From: Thalassomonas sp. M1454
GTDB taxonomy: Bacteria > Pseudomonadota > Gammaproteobacteria > Enterobacterales > Alteromonadaceae
Assembly: GCF_007097525.1 (NCBI RefSeq)
Contig: NZ_VKDD01000006.1
Coordinates: 93,100-157,099, forward strand
Direction of reading: 5' to 3'
DNA: 64,000 bases
The position numbers and the translations under genes were made by a program. Every line of letters starts with the position of its first letter. Positions within the stretch are counted from its first letter, which is position 1. This document shows, piece after piece, positions 1 to 7,914 of this stretch. Under the pieces are notes generated by a model, which searched no databases, was not told where the DNA came from, and saw only the letters and a list, made by a program, of their open reading frames with translations.

Positions 1-2
1 TC

Positions 3-548
3 GCTGAAATTAAAAATCGTAACATCTCTGTTGGTATTATTGATGCGGCGAGTGTAATTGCAACAGCAATAGTGATCCGCGCAGTATTGATCTGGGTTGA
101 CGGTCTTGATGTCTACACATTTGTTGCTATCGCAAGTGGCTTTATTGTGTCACAAGTTATCTTAGTTTTAGTTACTCGTATTCGAGAATCTCATTTTGCA
201 AAAAACAATCAAAAAGATTGTATGCAAGAAGCATTGACCGATGGCCAAGTCGCAATTGCTATCCGCTATAGTGGTCATATCATATCAACTTCATTAGCAG
301 TAACTGCCGCTAGCTTTTTCCTAGTTTATACCCCAGAAACCATAGTAGAAAATTTATTAGGCTGGTTAATATTTGGCTTGATAATGACGGTTGTTGTTTC
401 AGTGTTAACAGGTATAGCTAAACGTATCGTACTTTGGGGCATTAATATGGCTGAAGAAGTAGATCAACAACATAATGTTGGAGTTGCATGTGTAGAGATG
501 GCTGTAAGCATTTCTATTGCACTAATTTTAACGGCATTAATGCTTTAA
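3..548 (+). CDS. yjfL: DUF350 (YjfL-type) inner-membrane protein, 5' truncated by window edge
   Basis: The frame is open from base 3 with no start, so the N-terminus lies outside the window; an internal GTG at 72 is not the true start. About 181 residues are visible. They contain four to five hydrophobic helices arranged as the two-copy repeat typical of DUF350 proteins (helices near 70-95, 115-140, 280-330, 355-410 and 500-545 in nucleotide terms). The family is integral to the inner membrane, and its biochemical role is unknown. It is known to sit beside PspA-family and DUF2170/DUF2491 genes, exactly as here. The stop at 546-548 is followed by a 144-nt gap that holds twin palindromes. Confidence 0.8.
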   Translation, partial: AEIKNRNISVGIIDAASVIATAIVIRAVLIWVDGLDVYTFVAIASGFIVSQVILVLVTRIRESHFAKNNQKDCMQEALTDGQVAIAIRYSGHIISTSLAVTAASFFLVYTPETIVENLLGWLIFGLIMTVVVSVLTGIAKRIVLWGINMAEEVDQQHNVGVACVEMAVSISIALILTALML

Positions 549-596
549 ACAAAAGCGTTAATAAATAACTTAACTAATATTTATCAAATTAATTAT

Positions 597-649
597 TTGA
601 CATATTATGTCAGCATGCTAAATTAAACATCAATTGACATAATATGTCT
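597..649. promoter_or_regulatory. Twin TGACATAWTATGTCA operators upstream of the PspA operon
   Basis: TGACATATTATGTCA (598-612) and TGACATAATATGTCT (635-649) are near-perfect odd-centred palindromes. They differ only at the central base and the last base, and their centres are 37 bp apart. Each is preceded by T, so each also creates a TTGACA -35 hexamer (597-602 and 634-639). Bound regulators would therefore occlude the promoters of the gene starting at 693. No sigma-54 -24/-12 element (the usual pspA promoter type) was seen. The regulator is unknown. Confidence 0.6.
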
Positions 650-692
650 TAGATAAAGAATACATATTATTTTGATAAACATAAGGAAGACA

Positions 693-1106
693 ATGAATAT
701 CCATAAAATCGCCGACCATTTAAATGAGTTAGCAGATTCATCTGCAACCGGTTTAATTTTTGATTGCCAACCAATTTCAGGTGAAATTGATGTATTACAA
801 ATAACAATCGCAAATAGAGAAGAGTTGCCTATTTTTGTTTCTGTTACTGACGATCAAGTATTATGTATTACTTACCTTTGGGGCGAACAAGAAGTCAAAG
901 CTGAAAAACGAGTATCTATGCTTGAAGCTATGCTTGAAATGAGCATTCCAATGCCACTTTCGTCTTTTTCAAAAATTGGCGATAAGTATGTAATTTTCGG
1001 TGCACTATCTGTCAATTCCTCTTTTGCCGATATTGAACATGAATTAGCGGTTTTAAGTAACAACGCCATTGAAGTCATTGCTGACATGGATGAGTTTTTA
1101 ATTTAA
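693..1106 (+). CDS. yjfI: DUF2170 / YjfI family protein
   Basis: A soluble protein of 137 aa with no signal peptide or membrane segment. It matches DUF2170 (YjfI) in length, N-terminal start and overall pattern. The biochemical function is unknown; the family is consistently linked to PspA-like genes. The start is placed at ATG 693, which has AAGGAAGA at 683-690 just upstream, rather than the in-frame TTG at 672, which lacks a ribosome site. It is the first gene after the twin palindromes and is followed 36 nt later by the PspA gene, so the two probably share a transcript. Confidence 0.8.
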   Translation: MNIHKIADHLNELADSSATGLIFDCQPISGEIDVLQITIANREELPIFVSVTDDQVLCITYLWGEQEVKAEKRVSMLEAMLEMSIPMPLSSFSKIGDKYVIFGALSVNSSFADIEHELAVLSNNAIEVIADMDEFLI

Positions 1107-1142
1107 ATCTAGATTGTTATAAAACAATTTAATGGAGTAAAT

Positions 1143-1832
1143 ATGAGTATTTTTAAAAAAATCATGACCGCAATTAGAGGCGGAGCAACTGAAATAGGTG
1201 AAGGCATTGTTGATGCAAATTCAACCCGTATTTTTGAGCAAGAAATTCGTGATGCCGAGCATCATTTAACTAAAGCTAAACGTGATTTAACTGCCGTTAT
1301 GGCACAGCAAATGTCAGCTAATAGAGAAGTAGACAGATTAAAGCGTGATATTGCCGAGCACGAAGGTTATGTTGCCCAAGCTTTAGAAAAAAATAATGAA
1401 GCACTTGCTCTACAAGTCGCTGAAAAAGTTGCAAGTTTAGAAAGTGAATTGTCTACACAACAACAAGCCCTTGATAGTTTCAGTGCCAATGCTGATAGAC
1501 TAAAAGAGTTAGTTAAAAAAGGTGAACGCCAAGTAGCAGAATTCAAACGCCAGCTATCTATGGTTAAGACTACCGATAGTGTACAAAAAGCTACATCAGC
1601 GATTACCGATAATTTTTCATCAAGTAGCTCAAAGCTATTAAGTGCAAAAGACTCTCTTGAGCGCATTAAAGCTAAACAACAAAAATTTGATGACCAACTA
1701 AAAGCTGCGGAAGTACTCGAATCAGAAAGCTCTGACAGCTCACTCGAAGCGCAACTTAAAGCCGCTGGTATTGGTCAACAAGACAACAGCGCAAATTCAG
1801 TTTTAGAGCGTATAAAAGCTAAGCAAAACTAA
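1143..1832 (+). CDS. yjfJ: PspA/IM30 (Vipp1) family protein, YjfJ type
   Basis: A 229-aa almost entirely alpha-helical protein. The N-terminal amphipathic stretch (MSIFKKIMTAIRGGATEIGE) is typical of membrane-binding PspA/IM30 proteins. Long charged coiled coils (about residues 25-150) follow, then an S/K-rich linker and a C-terminal repeat-like segment in which ERIKAKQ appears at about 173 and again at 222. PspA proteins form ESCRT-III-like oligomers that stabilise damaged inner membranes. ATGGAGT lies at a good distance before the ATG. Neighbours are DUF2170 upstream and, after a hairpin terminator, DUF2491 downstream. No pspF/B/C genes are present, which fits the yjf branch rather than the classical psp operon. 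Confidence 0.85.
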   Translation: MSIFKKIMTAIRGGATEIGEGIVDANSTRIFEQEIRDAEHHLTKAKRDLTAVMAQQMSANREVDRLKRDIAEHEGYVAQALEKNNEALALQVAEKVASLESELSTQQQALDSFSANADRLKELVKKGERQVAEFKRQLSMVKTTDSVQKATSAITDNFSSSSSKLLSAKDSLERIKAKQQKFDDQLKAAEVLESESSDSSLEAQLKAAGIGQQDNSANSVLERIKAKQN

Positions 1833-1838
1833 ATTGAT

Positions 1839-1864
1839 AAAGGCATCTCTATGATGCCTTTTTG
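1839..1864 (+). terminator. Rho-independent terminator inside the PspA operon
   Basis: AAAGGCATC (1839-1847), loop TCTAT, GATGCCTTT (1853-1861), then more T. It lies 7 nt after the pspA stop and 32 nt before the next start, so it probably reduces rather than abolishes transcription into the downstream genes. Confidence 0.75.
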
Positions 1865-1895
1865 TTTAGAGAGATAGTAAAGATCAAGGTTATTA

Positions 1896-2525
1896 ATGAG
1901 TTTCTTTAAAAAATTATTTAATAAAAATCAAAACCAAACAAGACAGTTAAGCCAAGTATCAGAGCTTATCGCTAAAGATATTATTGTTTTTAGTGACAGT
2001 TTTGCCCTGCCACACAACTTACGAGAGCAGCAATTTCAAGTAGCTAATATAAATACTCATGAGTTTGAGAAGAAATCATTAACTGAGTGGCAGCTAAATG
2101 GCGCAACAAATGAGCCTATCTACTTAACTTTAGAGCAAGGCCAACAAACTTATCTAAAGCTGTCGATGAAACTCAGCGACGAAGATGTTGAACAATTATT
2201 TAGCCTTGATGATTTTGCTGAAATTTTTACCGAACCAGGTAATGCATTACTTAACCGTATAGCAGACACAAAAGCTAGCGAAGGTTGGAGTTGTGAACAA
2301 TATCAACAATATATTTATGCACAAGTTGGCTACTTTCATCGTCAAGACCATCGCCTAAATAGTACAATTGAAGATGAGGGTGAAGCGTTCGAATTATATA
2401 GTTTACGCGGCTTTGATGATCAATACTCAATTGACATTCAAGTATGGGAAGATGGTGAAACCGATGTATTTTTAAATTTATATCGACCAACTAGCGATAT
2501 TAAAGACTTTTACCCGGGGAGCTAA
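1896..2525 (+). CDS. yjfK: DUF2491 / YjfK family protein
   Basis: A 209-aa soluble acidic protein starting MSFFKKLFNK. It matches DUF2491 (YjfK), a family of unknown biochemical role found next to PspA and DUF2170 genes. The short basic amphipathic N-terminus resembles that of PspA and may allow peripheral membrane association (inference). The stop (TAA 2523-2525) and the next start (ATG 2527) are separated by a single base, indicating translational coupling with the following small gene. Confidence 0.75.
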   Translation: MSFFKKLFNKNQNQTRQLSQVSELIAKDIIVFSDSFALPHNLREQQFQVANINTHEFEKKSLTEWQLNGATNEPIYLTLEQGQQTYLKLSMKLSDEDVEQLFSLDDFAEIFTEPGNALLNRIADTKASEGWSCEQYQQYIYAQVGYFHRQDHRLNSTIEDEGEAFELYSLRGFDDQYSIDIQVWEDGETDVFLNLYRPTSDIKDFYPGS

Positions 2526-2526
2526 A

Positions 2527-2850
2527 ATGACAAATCGAAAAGTACCGGAAAAATGGCAATCAAATGTCAAAGCAATTAAAGCTGTGCAGGTAGCATTTGA
2601 TATGGATGAAAAAGTCCAAATGGAAATAAGGAAATCTGCAGTTGAAGCAAACTTAAGTCCTTCCGACAAAATAAGATTAATTTTAGGCTTGCCTGTTAAT
2701 AAAAAACCTAAGCGTCCAAGACTGACGGTGTCTTTAAGTGCTGATGATTACCAATTACTTGCAAAAAAGTATCAACTTGAAGCTAGCCAACAACTTGAAA
2801 TAAAAAGAAAACTCATGGATGAATTAGTTCGCTTTGCCAGTGATAAATAA
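2527..2850 (+). CDS. Uncharacterised small protein with two ribbon-helix-helix-like halves
   Basis: 107 aa, not recognised as a named family. Residues about 20-55 (VQVAFDMDEKVQMEIRK...) and about 64-103 (RLTVSLSADDYQLLAKKYQL...) each read as one beta-strand followed by two helices. This is the ribbon-helix-helix pattern of MetJ/Arc and CopG-type DNA-binding proteins. A basic linker (KKPKRPR) joins them. The gene is tightly coupled to the DUF2491 gene (1-nt gap) and precedes the K+ channel. The RHH reading is by eye only. If correct, it could be an autoregulator acting at the palindromes at 598-649. Confidence 0.6.
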   Translation: MTNRKVPEKWQSNVKAIKAVQVAFDMDEKVQMEIRKSAVEANLSPSDKIRLILGLPVNKKPKRPRLTVSLSADDYQLLAKKYQLEASQQLEIKRKLMDELVRFASDK

Positions 2851-2972
2851 TACCATTTTCATTAATTTGCTATAAAACCTGTTTACAACTCGTTACCTTG
2901 TAATAAACATTAATCTGCTATCATCTTGACGTTAATAAATGCCATTAACAGGTATATGTAAAAGGTCGAGTA

Positions 2973-3446
2973 ATGATATTAATTATACGCAAATTAAGAA
3001 TTTATAATGTTGATGAGTTTGGTGTTAAAAATTATCACAATACGTTTTTAATCTTTCTTGCCCTACTCCTGCTAATCTCTAGTATGACTCTTTTCTCAGG
3101 CGCCCTATTACACTTTGAATCAGCAAGTAGCCATGCCAATATCAACAACTTTTCAGATGCGCTATGGACCATGTTTATGACCTCAAGCACGATTGGATTT
3201 GGCGATCATTATCCTGTGACTGATGGTGGCAGATTAGTAACTGGCATAATGTTTTTTGTTGGTTTTGGCTTAGTCGGTTTTATTGTCACAAAAATACTCG
3301 GCTCAGTTATAGGCTTTACCAATACCGATGTACGTAATCGAGAATTAAGAAAACAAAATGCAGAAATACTCGAGCGCAATAAATTACTAGAAAGGAAAGT
3401 AGATAGCTTGCTTTCTATCCTAGACAAAGTGAAACAATCTAACTAA
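2973..3446 (+). CDS. Two-TM potassium channel (ion_trans_2 type)
   Basis: 157 aa. TM1 lies at about residues 24-46. A pore loop carries the selectivity filter TIGFGD (73-78) and is followed by HYP. TM2 is at about 86-110, and a charged coiled coil covers about 118-152. This is the minimal KcsA-like layout; no TrkA-N/RCK ligand domain is present. The role is probably K+ flux across the inner membrane as a tetramer. AAAGG at 2961-2965 with a 7-nt spacer supports ATG 2973. It ends the PspA-linked set and is convergent with ygiF, 23 nt away. The 122-nt upstream gap may carry its own promoter. Confidence 0.85.
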   Translation: MILIIRKLRIYNVDEFGVKNYHNTFLIFLALLLLISSMTLFSGALLHFESASSHANINNFSDALWTMFMTSSTIGFGDHYPVTDGGRLVTGIMFFVGFGLVGFIVTKILGSVIGFTNTDVRNRELRKQNAEILERNKLLERKVDSLLSILDKVKQSN

Positions 3447-3469
3447 CCCAAGTTTATCTATCGCACCTT

Positions 3470-4972
3470 CTATAACCAATAAGGAGGTAAAACAAGAGCA
3501 GCTTGTTTACAGTGCTCTAACGTGTCAACTAAGTGCTCTATTTTATTATCTAGCCAGGCAATGAGCTTTTGCGGGACATCTTGATGAATGTTCTGTAGGT
3601 GTTCTTTTAATAGCAACAATATTTTCAGCTCTTCAATACCATGATGAAGATCCAGCCAAGGGCCCCTATACTCGTTACGACCGGTATGATCATATAATTT
3701 TGCAAACCAACAACCGGTAAGTAAGCTTCGAGTTAATAAAGCATGTTTGTCGATATAATCTTGCGCACCTAAGGCTTGTTGGCAAGTAAAAGATTGACGT
3801 AATTCATCCAAATTGATGGTTAACCAGCTCGGGGCTAAATCAGTTAGCAGAGTTCTATTTTCGCTTTCATTTAAATCGGATATCACCAGTTGTAATAAAG
3901 ACAGCTGCAATAAATTAAAGTCAGCTCGATAAAATAACTGCACGGCATTTTCTAAATCTTGCTGATCATGCTTTGCTTCTTTTAATTCAAGTAACAGACT
4001 TTCGCTATTTTCAATTCTTTTGCGGTATTTACCTGAGCGAGCCACTAACTCTTTTACTTGAATTGCAGCATCAACCCAAGATAAATTTTTAAGTATGGTT
4101 TTAATGTGCTCCCTTAATGAAATATTTATTTTTTCATCTAAGTAGTCTTCATATAACCATAAACCATGACGGGTCATAGCAAGCACATCACTAATGTCTT
4201 TTAAGGTATATAAATTAGGCTCAACAATAAATTGTTCAGTCAACTTTTGTATATACGCTAAACATTCTTCAAAGCCTTTTTGCAGTGACGTCATTAGCGA
4301 CATATTTGCAGATAATTTAAGGACAATATTATTTGCATCAACCTTTTCGGGCTCATGCGCAAAAGCTAAACCATAACCACGTGCGGCTTTACTAGCTAAT
4401 CCTGGCCTTAACGAGAGCTGGCTAAATAAGAGTTTAGCTAAATCAAATAAAGACACCTTATTGCCGCTAACAAGCTCTAACTCAATCTCACTAATATCTT
4501 CACTCTTGCTCGAAGTGCATACAACTCCAGAGTCATAAGCCAATTCAATAATGCTGTCATCTGCACAGGTGATTAACCAAGTACTGCGTTTAAAGTTTGT
4601 GGCAAACAAGCTAGTAAGATTGGCTGAAATTTTTTCGATATTGAAATCTGCAGGCCAGATATTAGCATCAAATAAACTGAGTTTAGGTACTTCACCATCG
4701 ATAGTTGTGTTGTACTCCGGTCTTTGGTGTAAACCGCCGATAACTTGCCCTGCAGTTTTAACTGTTTGCTCGCTCGCCTTTACTGAACTATGGCGAATTC
4801 GTAAACCTATATCAGCTTTTCTCAGTTGTAAATCGGGGGTGTCAAAATAGTTATTTCCAAGTTCTTGCTCTTGGTATTGAAAAGGCAACTTATGCAGGGT
4901 TAATAGGTTGGTTATTACTTGGGCGACATCATTACCTAAAACTAAATATTTAAGTTCTATCTCAGTTTCCAT
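3470..4972 (-). CDS. ygiF: Inorganic triphosphatase, CYTH + CHAD domains
   Basis: 500 aa. The N-terminal CYTH domain (about 1-200) opens METEIELKYLV, giving the ExExK signature (E4, E6, K8) that binds metal and triphosphate in the tunnel fold. A helical CHAD domain (about 220-500) follows, with conserved basic/His positions that bind polyphosphate in characterised relatives. E. coli YgiF hydrolyses tripolyphosphate. The length and domain order fit the E. coli protein. It diverges from ygiM, as expected for this neighbourhood. Confidence 0.87.
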   Translation of the reverse strand: METEIELKYLVLGNDVAQVITNLLTLHKLPFQYQEQELGNNYFDTPDLQLRKADIGLRIRHSSVKASEQTVKTAGQVIGGLHQRPEYNTTIDGEVPKLSLFDANIWPADFNIEKISANLTSLFATNFKRSTWLITCADDSIIELAYDSGVVCTSSKSEDISEIELELVSGNKVSLFDLAKLLFSQLSLRPGLASKAARGYGLAFAHEPEKVDANNIVLKLSANMSLMTSLQKGFEECLAYIQKLTEQFIVEPNLYTLKDISDVLAMTRHGLWLYEDYLDEKINISLREHIKTILKNLSWVDAAIQVKELVARSGKYRKRIENSESLLLELKEAKHDQQDLENAVQLFYRADFNLLQLSLLQLVISDLNESENRTLLTDLAPSWLTINLDELRQSFTCQQALGAQDYIDKHALLTRSLLTGCWFAKLYDHTGRNEYRGPWLDLHHGIEELKILLLLKEHLQNIHQDVPQKLIAWLDNKIEHLVDTLEHCKQAALVLPPYWL

Positions 4973-5124
4973 GCGACTTTGTTTGCTTACTTTTAATAGC
5001 GATTTAATTTACCCACTTTACAAAAGCTCACAATAGCTTTCAATCGATAAATACCTTAAAACATAAAAACTTAACTTTACCCTACAAATGCAAGATAAAA
5101 ATAACAATATAAAACAGTCATTAA

Positions 5125-5138
5125 CCTTGATATCAAGG
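5125..5138. promoter_or_regulatory. 14-bp perfect palindrome between ygiF and ygiM
   Basis: CCTTGATATCAAGG is a perfect inverted repeat in the 223-nt divergent region, 58 nt before the ygiM start. It is a possible operator; nothing identifies the regulator. Confidence 0.35.
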
Positions 5139-5195
5139 CAACAAACACCTAATATCTTTGCTATGTATTAATAAAAAATCAATTCAGTCAAATTC

Positions 5196-5792
5196 ATGAA
5201 AAACTTACTTAAAATTTTCTGCATCGCCATGGTTTCTTTCACTTTTTCTGCTAATGCGCAGCAAACACCAGAAACTAAAATAGGTTTTATAAGCGACGAT
5301 CTATTCATTTATTTTCATGCAGGTCCTGGTACACAATACCGTATCTTAGGTAGCATTAACGCAGGTGAAGAAGTTCAAGTTTTATCTGCAGTAGAGGATG
5401 ATTACATTCAAATTCAAGACGCAAAAAACCGAAAAGGCTGGATCGATGCATCATATTTATCAGATAAACAAGGCCTACGTGTGGTTCTTGCAGAATTGAA
5501 TGAAGAATTAGCTGACAAAAGTAAGAAAATATCGGATTTAACCAATAAATTAAGTGACACATCTTCAGAATTGGTCAGTACTAAACAACAATTAAACGCA
5601 GTACAAAAAGAGAAAGAGCAAATAGCAGACAAATTTGCCGAAGCATCTTCTGTGTTAGATGAGCAAGATTTTGAAATCAAAAAAACATGGTTTATCTACG
5701 GTGCATCAGTGTTAGTAATAGGTTTATTACTAGGTTTAATTATGCCTAAACTAATTCCTAAAAAAAGCTACTCTTCTTCATCTTGGGGATAA
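5196..5792 (+). CDS. ygiM: SH3-domain, coiled-coil, membrane-anchored protein YgiM (TIGR04211)
   Basis: 198 aa. A signal peptide (cleavage near ANA-QQ, about residue 22) is followed by a bacterial SH3 domain (about 28-90, ending GWIDASYLS). A coiled coil (about 95-160) and one C-terminal transmembrane helix (about 168-190) come next, with a short basic/serine tail. This is the TIGR04211/YgiM architecture. The SH3 domain should face the periplasm and probably touches peptidoglycan or envelope partners. In E. coli ygiM precedes cca directly; here about 12 kb of other genes intervene. Confidence 0.85.
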   Translation: MKNLLKIFCIAMVSFTFSANAQQTPETKIGFISDDLFIYFHAGPGTQYRILGSINAGEEVQVLSAVEDDYIQIQDAKNRKGWIDASYLSDKQGLRVVLAELNEELADKSKKISDLTNKLSDTSSELVSTKQQLNAVQKEKEQIADKFAEASSVLDEQDFEIKKTWFIYGASVLVIGLLLGLIMPKLIPKKSYSSSSWG

Positions 5793-5805
5793 ATAATCCT
5801 ATTAT

Positions 5806-5842
5806 TTTTTGCCAAGCGCCTTTCTTGGTTGCTTGGCAAAAA
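5806..5842. repeat. Hairpin after ygiM; rest of the 318-nt gap shows no gene
   Basis: TTTTTGCCAAGC (5806-5817) pairs perfectly with GCTTGGCAAAAA (5831-5842) across a 13-nt loop. There is no T-run after the stem, so it is a weak or atypical terminator. The remaining gap up to 6110 is AT-rich, includes a TATAAT at 5964-5969 without a good -35, and holds no ORF I can support. Confidence 0.5.
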
Positions 5843-6110
5843 TGTAATGTATTGTTTTGCTACCAGACTTAACTGCATATATCTATTGCCCTGTAGTAAT
5901 TCATTACAAAACCATCCTTAGTTAATTACCTTGTTGAATACTATATAGTTTATATCCTATCGATATAATTCCTTTTGCCAAAAAAAGCATTTTAAGTAAC
6001 TATACTTAAGTAATTTAGGTGTAAACTAAAAGTAAAATAATGACGATATCGCTTATGCAAAAACTATCCGATGATCTACAATAAGCTTAAACTTAATAGA
6101 ATTCTCTAAT

Positions 6111-7631
6111 ATGAAAAAAATAAAAATAAAACCTTTTTTTATCACCTGCATACTGTTCATAAGTTTTTTCTCAAAAGCTGAACCTTACATTGCCCCTGAC
6201 AGCCTGGCCCTGAGGGCAAATATTCAGATATTAACTGAACAAGGTATTTTAAAAACTATGACCACTACTTATCCGATGATGTGGCCAGAGGTCAAAAGAG
6301 CGCTGGATGAGGTAGATGAAACATCACTAGCTGGCATTAATTTAAGTGCCTACTTGTTTATTAAGAATGAGTATAAAAATGCCACTAAAAAGCGAGCAAC
6401 ATTAAGCGTTAATGGAGCGACAAAAGATAATAGATTCCACTCTTTTGGTGATAACTCTCGTAATAAAAACACTATTCAGTACTCTGTCAGTGGCGTCTGG
6501 GACTATGTCGCAGTAAAGTTTGCACCTTCGGTAACCACTTCAAATTTTGATGATGACCAATACACTTTTGATGAGAGCTATTTAGCATTTAGAGCAGGTA
6601 ACTGGAATTTAAGTATTGGTATGCAAGATAAATGGTGGGGTGGTGGCTGGGATAGTAACTTAGGTTTAACCAATAATGCTCGCCCAATGCCAGCTATTAC
6701 TTTAAGTAGAACACAAGCTCTACCATTTAACGTACCATTTACTGACTACCAATTGCCATGGACAGTAACTACCTACATGGCGCAAATGGAAGAAGAAAGG
6801 CACGTTCCCAACACGCTTTTATGGGGCTTTAGAGCAACTGTAATGCCATTTGATAATTTTGAATTTTCAGTGTCTCGATTAGCACAATGGGCTGGTGATG
6901 GACGTCCAAGTGATTTTGATACCTTTGTCGATCTATTTTTAGGTAGAGATAACTGTGGCAAGAGTGGTTTTGAATGTGGCGATGAAGCTCAAGCCGTAGA
7001 GCCAGGAAATCAGCAAGCTGGTTTTGATGTGCGATATTCATTCAATGCTTTTAGCAAACCTATTACCTTATACGCTAACCATTTTGGTGAAGATGGCGGC
7101 GGTGATAAATTTATATCGAGAGCTGTTAACCAAGTTGGTATGGATATGAGTTTTAATTGGTTTAATCAATATCAAAAAGTATATATTGAATACGCTGACA
7201 CTTTTAAAGTTTGTGCTAATACCAACGGCTGGCAAGGTCCAGATAGGCCCGGTGATTGTTTTTATGAACACCATATTTATCAAACCGGTATGCGTTATAA
7301 GGCTAGAAACATAGGTCATTTATATGATAATGACACGACTTCGATTGTAGCTGGCATAGTCAACCAAGACTTTAACGAAACTGTTTGGACTGCAAAAGTC
7401 CGCTATTTAGAGATAAATAATGATAATAGTGCAAGATACCCTGATGACCCAAACAAAGGTCATACTCTAAGCAAAATATCTGAAGACGTTATTATGCTAT
7501 CAGGAGATTATCAAAAGCGTTTAGCCGAATTTACTTATAAAATTGGTGCTAGCGTAAGTCAATCAAGCTTCATAGATTTACCATCTGAAACTGACTATAA
7601 TTTGTTTTTCCAAATTAAACGAGACCTTTAA
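6111..7631 (+). CDS. Wzi-family capsule assembly outer-membrane protein
   Basis: 506 aa with a signal peptide (cleavage near FSKA-EP, residue 24). After a short helical N-terminal segment it becomes a long run of alternating beta-strands with the Wzi hallmark QDKWWGGGWDSN at about residues 172-183, and it ends in a typical barrel terminus. Wzi proteins sit in the outer membrane and tether capsule or exopolysaccharide. No wza/wzb/wzc or polymerase genes are adjacent. The only sugar-nucleotide genes nearby are ugd and a UDP-GlcA epimerase about 5-7 kb away. Start at ATG 6111; alternatives were not needed. Confidence 0.75.
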   Translation: MKKIKIKPFFITCILFISFFSKAEPYIAPDSLALRANIQILTEQGILKTMTTTYPMMWPEVKRALDEVDETSLAGINLSAYLFIKNEYKNATKKRATLSVNGATKDNRFHSFGDNSRNKNTIQYSVSGVWDYVAVKFAPSVTTSNFDDDQYTFDESYLAFRAGNWNLSIGMQDKWWGGGWDSNLGLTNNARPMPAITLSRTQALPFNVPFTDYQLPWTVTTYMAQMEEERHVPNTLLWGFRATVMPFDNFEFSVSRLAQWAGDGRPSDFDTFVDLFLGRDNCGKSGFECGDEAQAVEPGNQQAGFDVRYSFNAFSKPITLYANHFGEDGGGDKFISRAVNQVGMDMSFNWFNQYQKVYIEYADTFKVCANTNGWQGPDRPGDCFYEHHIYQTGMRYKARNIGHLYDNDTTSIVAGIVNQDFNETVWTAKVRYLEINNDNSARYPDDPNKGHTLSKISEDVIMLSGDYQKRLAEFTYKIGASVSQSSFIDLPSETDYNLFFQIKRDL

Positions 7632-7684
7632 ATAATCAGGCTTTAACTAATATTAGCAAGTGCTTCACTTTTTTTAATTTTAGG

Positions 7685-7714
7685 TTGACACCAAAGGGTA
7701 AAACAAATTAATGT
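7685..7714 (+). promoter_or_regulatory. Probable leu operon promoter
   Basis: TTGACA at 7685-7690 is a consensus -35. The -10 region 17-18 nt downstream (7708-7714, TTAATGT) matches poorly. It is the only consensus -35 ahead of the leader peptide at 7752, so transcription probably starts near 7720. Confidence 0.4.
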
Positions 7715-7751
7715 AGAGCAATAGCTTTAAAAAAATAAATATTAAATTAAA

Positions 7752-7829
7752 ATGAATAACTATTTTAAACAACGCATTTTACTAAACCTCCTGCTAGATT
7801 CATTTAGCGGGCGTTTTTCAATTGTTTAA
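7752..7829 (+). CDS. leuL: leu operon leader peptide (Leu-rich)
   Basis: A 25-codon ORF (ATG 7752, TAA 7827-7829) whose middle reads I-L-L-N-L-L-L-D. Five Leu codons fall within six to seven codons: TTA 7779, CTA 7782, CTC 7788, CTG 7791 and CTA 7794. A ribosome stalled there for lack of charged tRNA-Leu would cover the 5' arm of the pause hairpin described in the next entry. The gene is too short for normal gene finders. Its position, Leu run and downstream terminator make attenuation control of leuABCD the obvious reading. Confidence 0.85.
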   Translation: MNNYFKQRILLNLLLDSFSGRFSIV

Positions 7830-7878
7830 AATAACTTAACGATTTACACAAACCCGCAACGATATTGCGGGTTTTTTT
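7790..7878 (+). promoter_or_regulatory. Leucine attenuator: pause hairpin, antiterminator arm and terminator
   Basis: Arm 1 CCTGCTA (7790-7796, inside the Leu codons) pairs with arm 2 TAGCGGG (7805-7811), with one G-U. Arm 2's GCGGG (7807-7811) can instead pair with CCCGC (7853-7857), which is the 5' arm of the terminator. The terminator is AACCCGCAA (7851-7859), loop CGATA, TTGCGGGTT (7865-7873) and a T-run. Stalling on Leu codons frees arm 2 and prevents termination; normal translation lets the terminator form. All pairings were read directly. Confidence 0.85.
7851..7878 (+). terminator. Intrinsic terminator of the leu attenuator
   Basis: A perfect 9-bp GC-containing stem, 5-nt loop and T7 tract (total T run 7872-7878), 36 nt before leuA. 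Confidence 0.85.
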
Positions 7879-7914
7879 ATTCTTGTAGTCGTTGCAAACC
7901 AGAAAGGCAAAGTC

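Noticed and set aside
1367-1666. 99-codon ORF on the minus strand within pspA
   Set aside because: It is a shadow of the repetitive coiled-coil coding sequence; no ribosome site, Ser/Leu-rich low-complexity product.
4551-4850. 99-codon plus-strand ORF in ygiF
   Set aside because: Antisense to a well-recognised CYTH domain; no family resemblance or start signals.
5806-5842. Strong terminator after ygiM
   Set aside because: The stem is perfect but no T-run follows; kept only as a hairpin.
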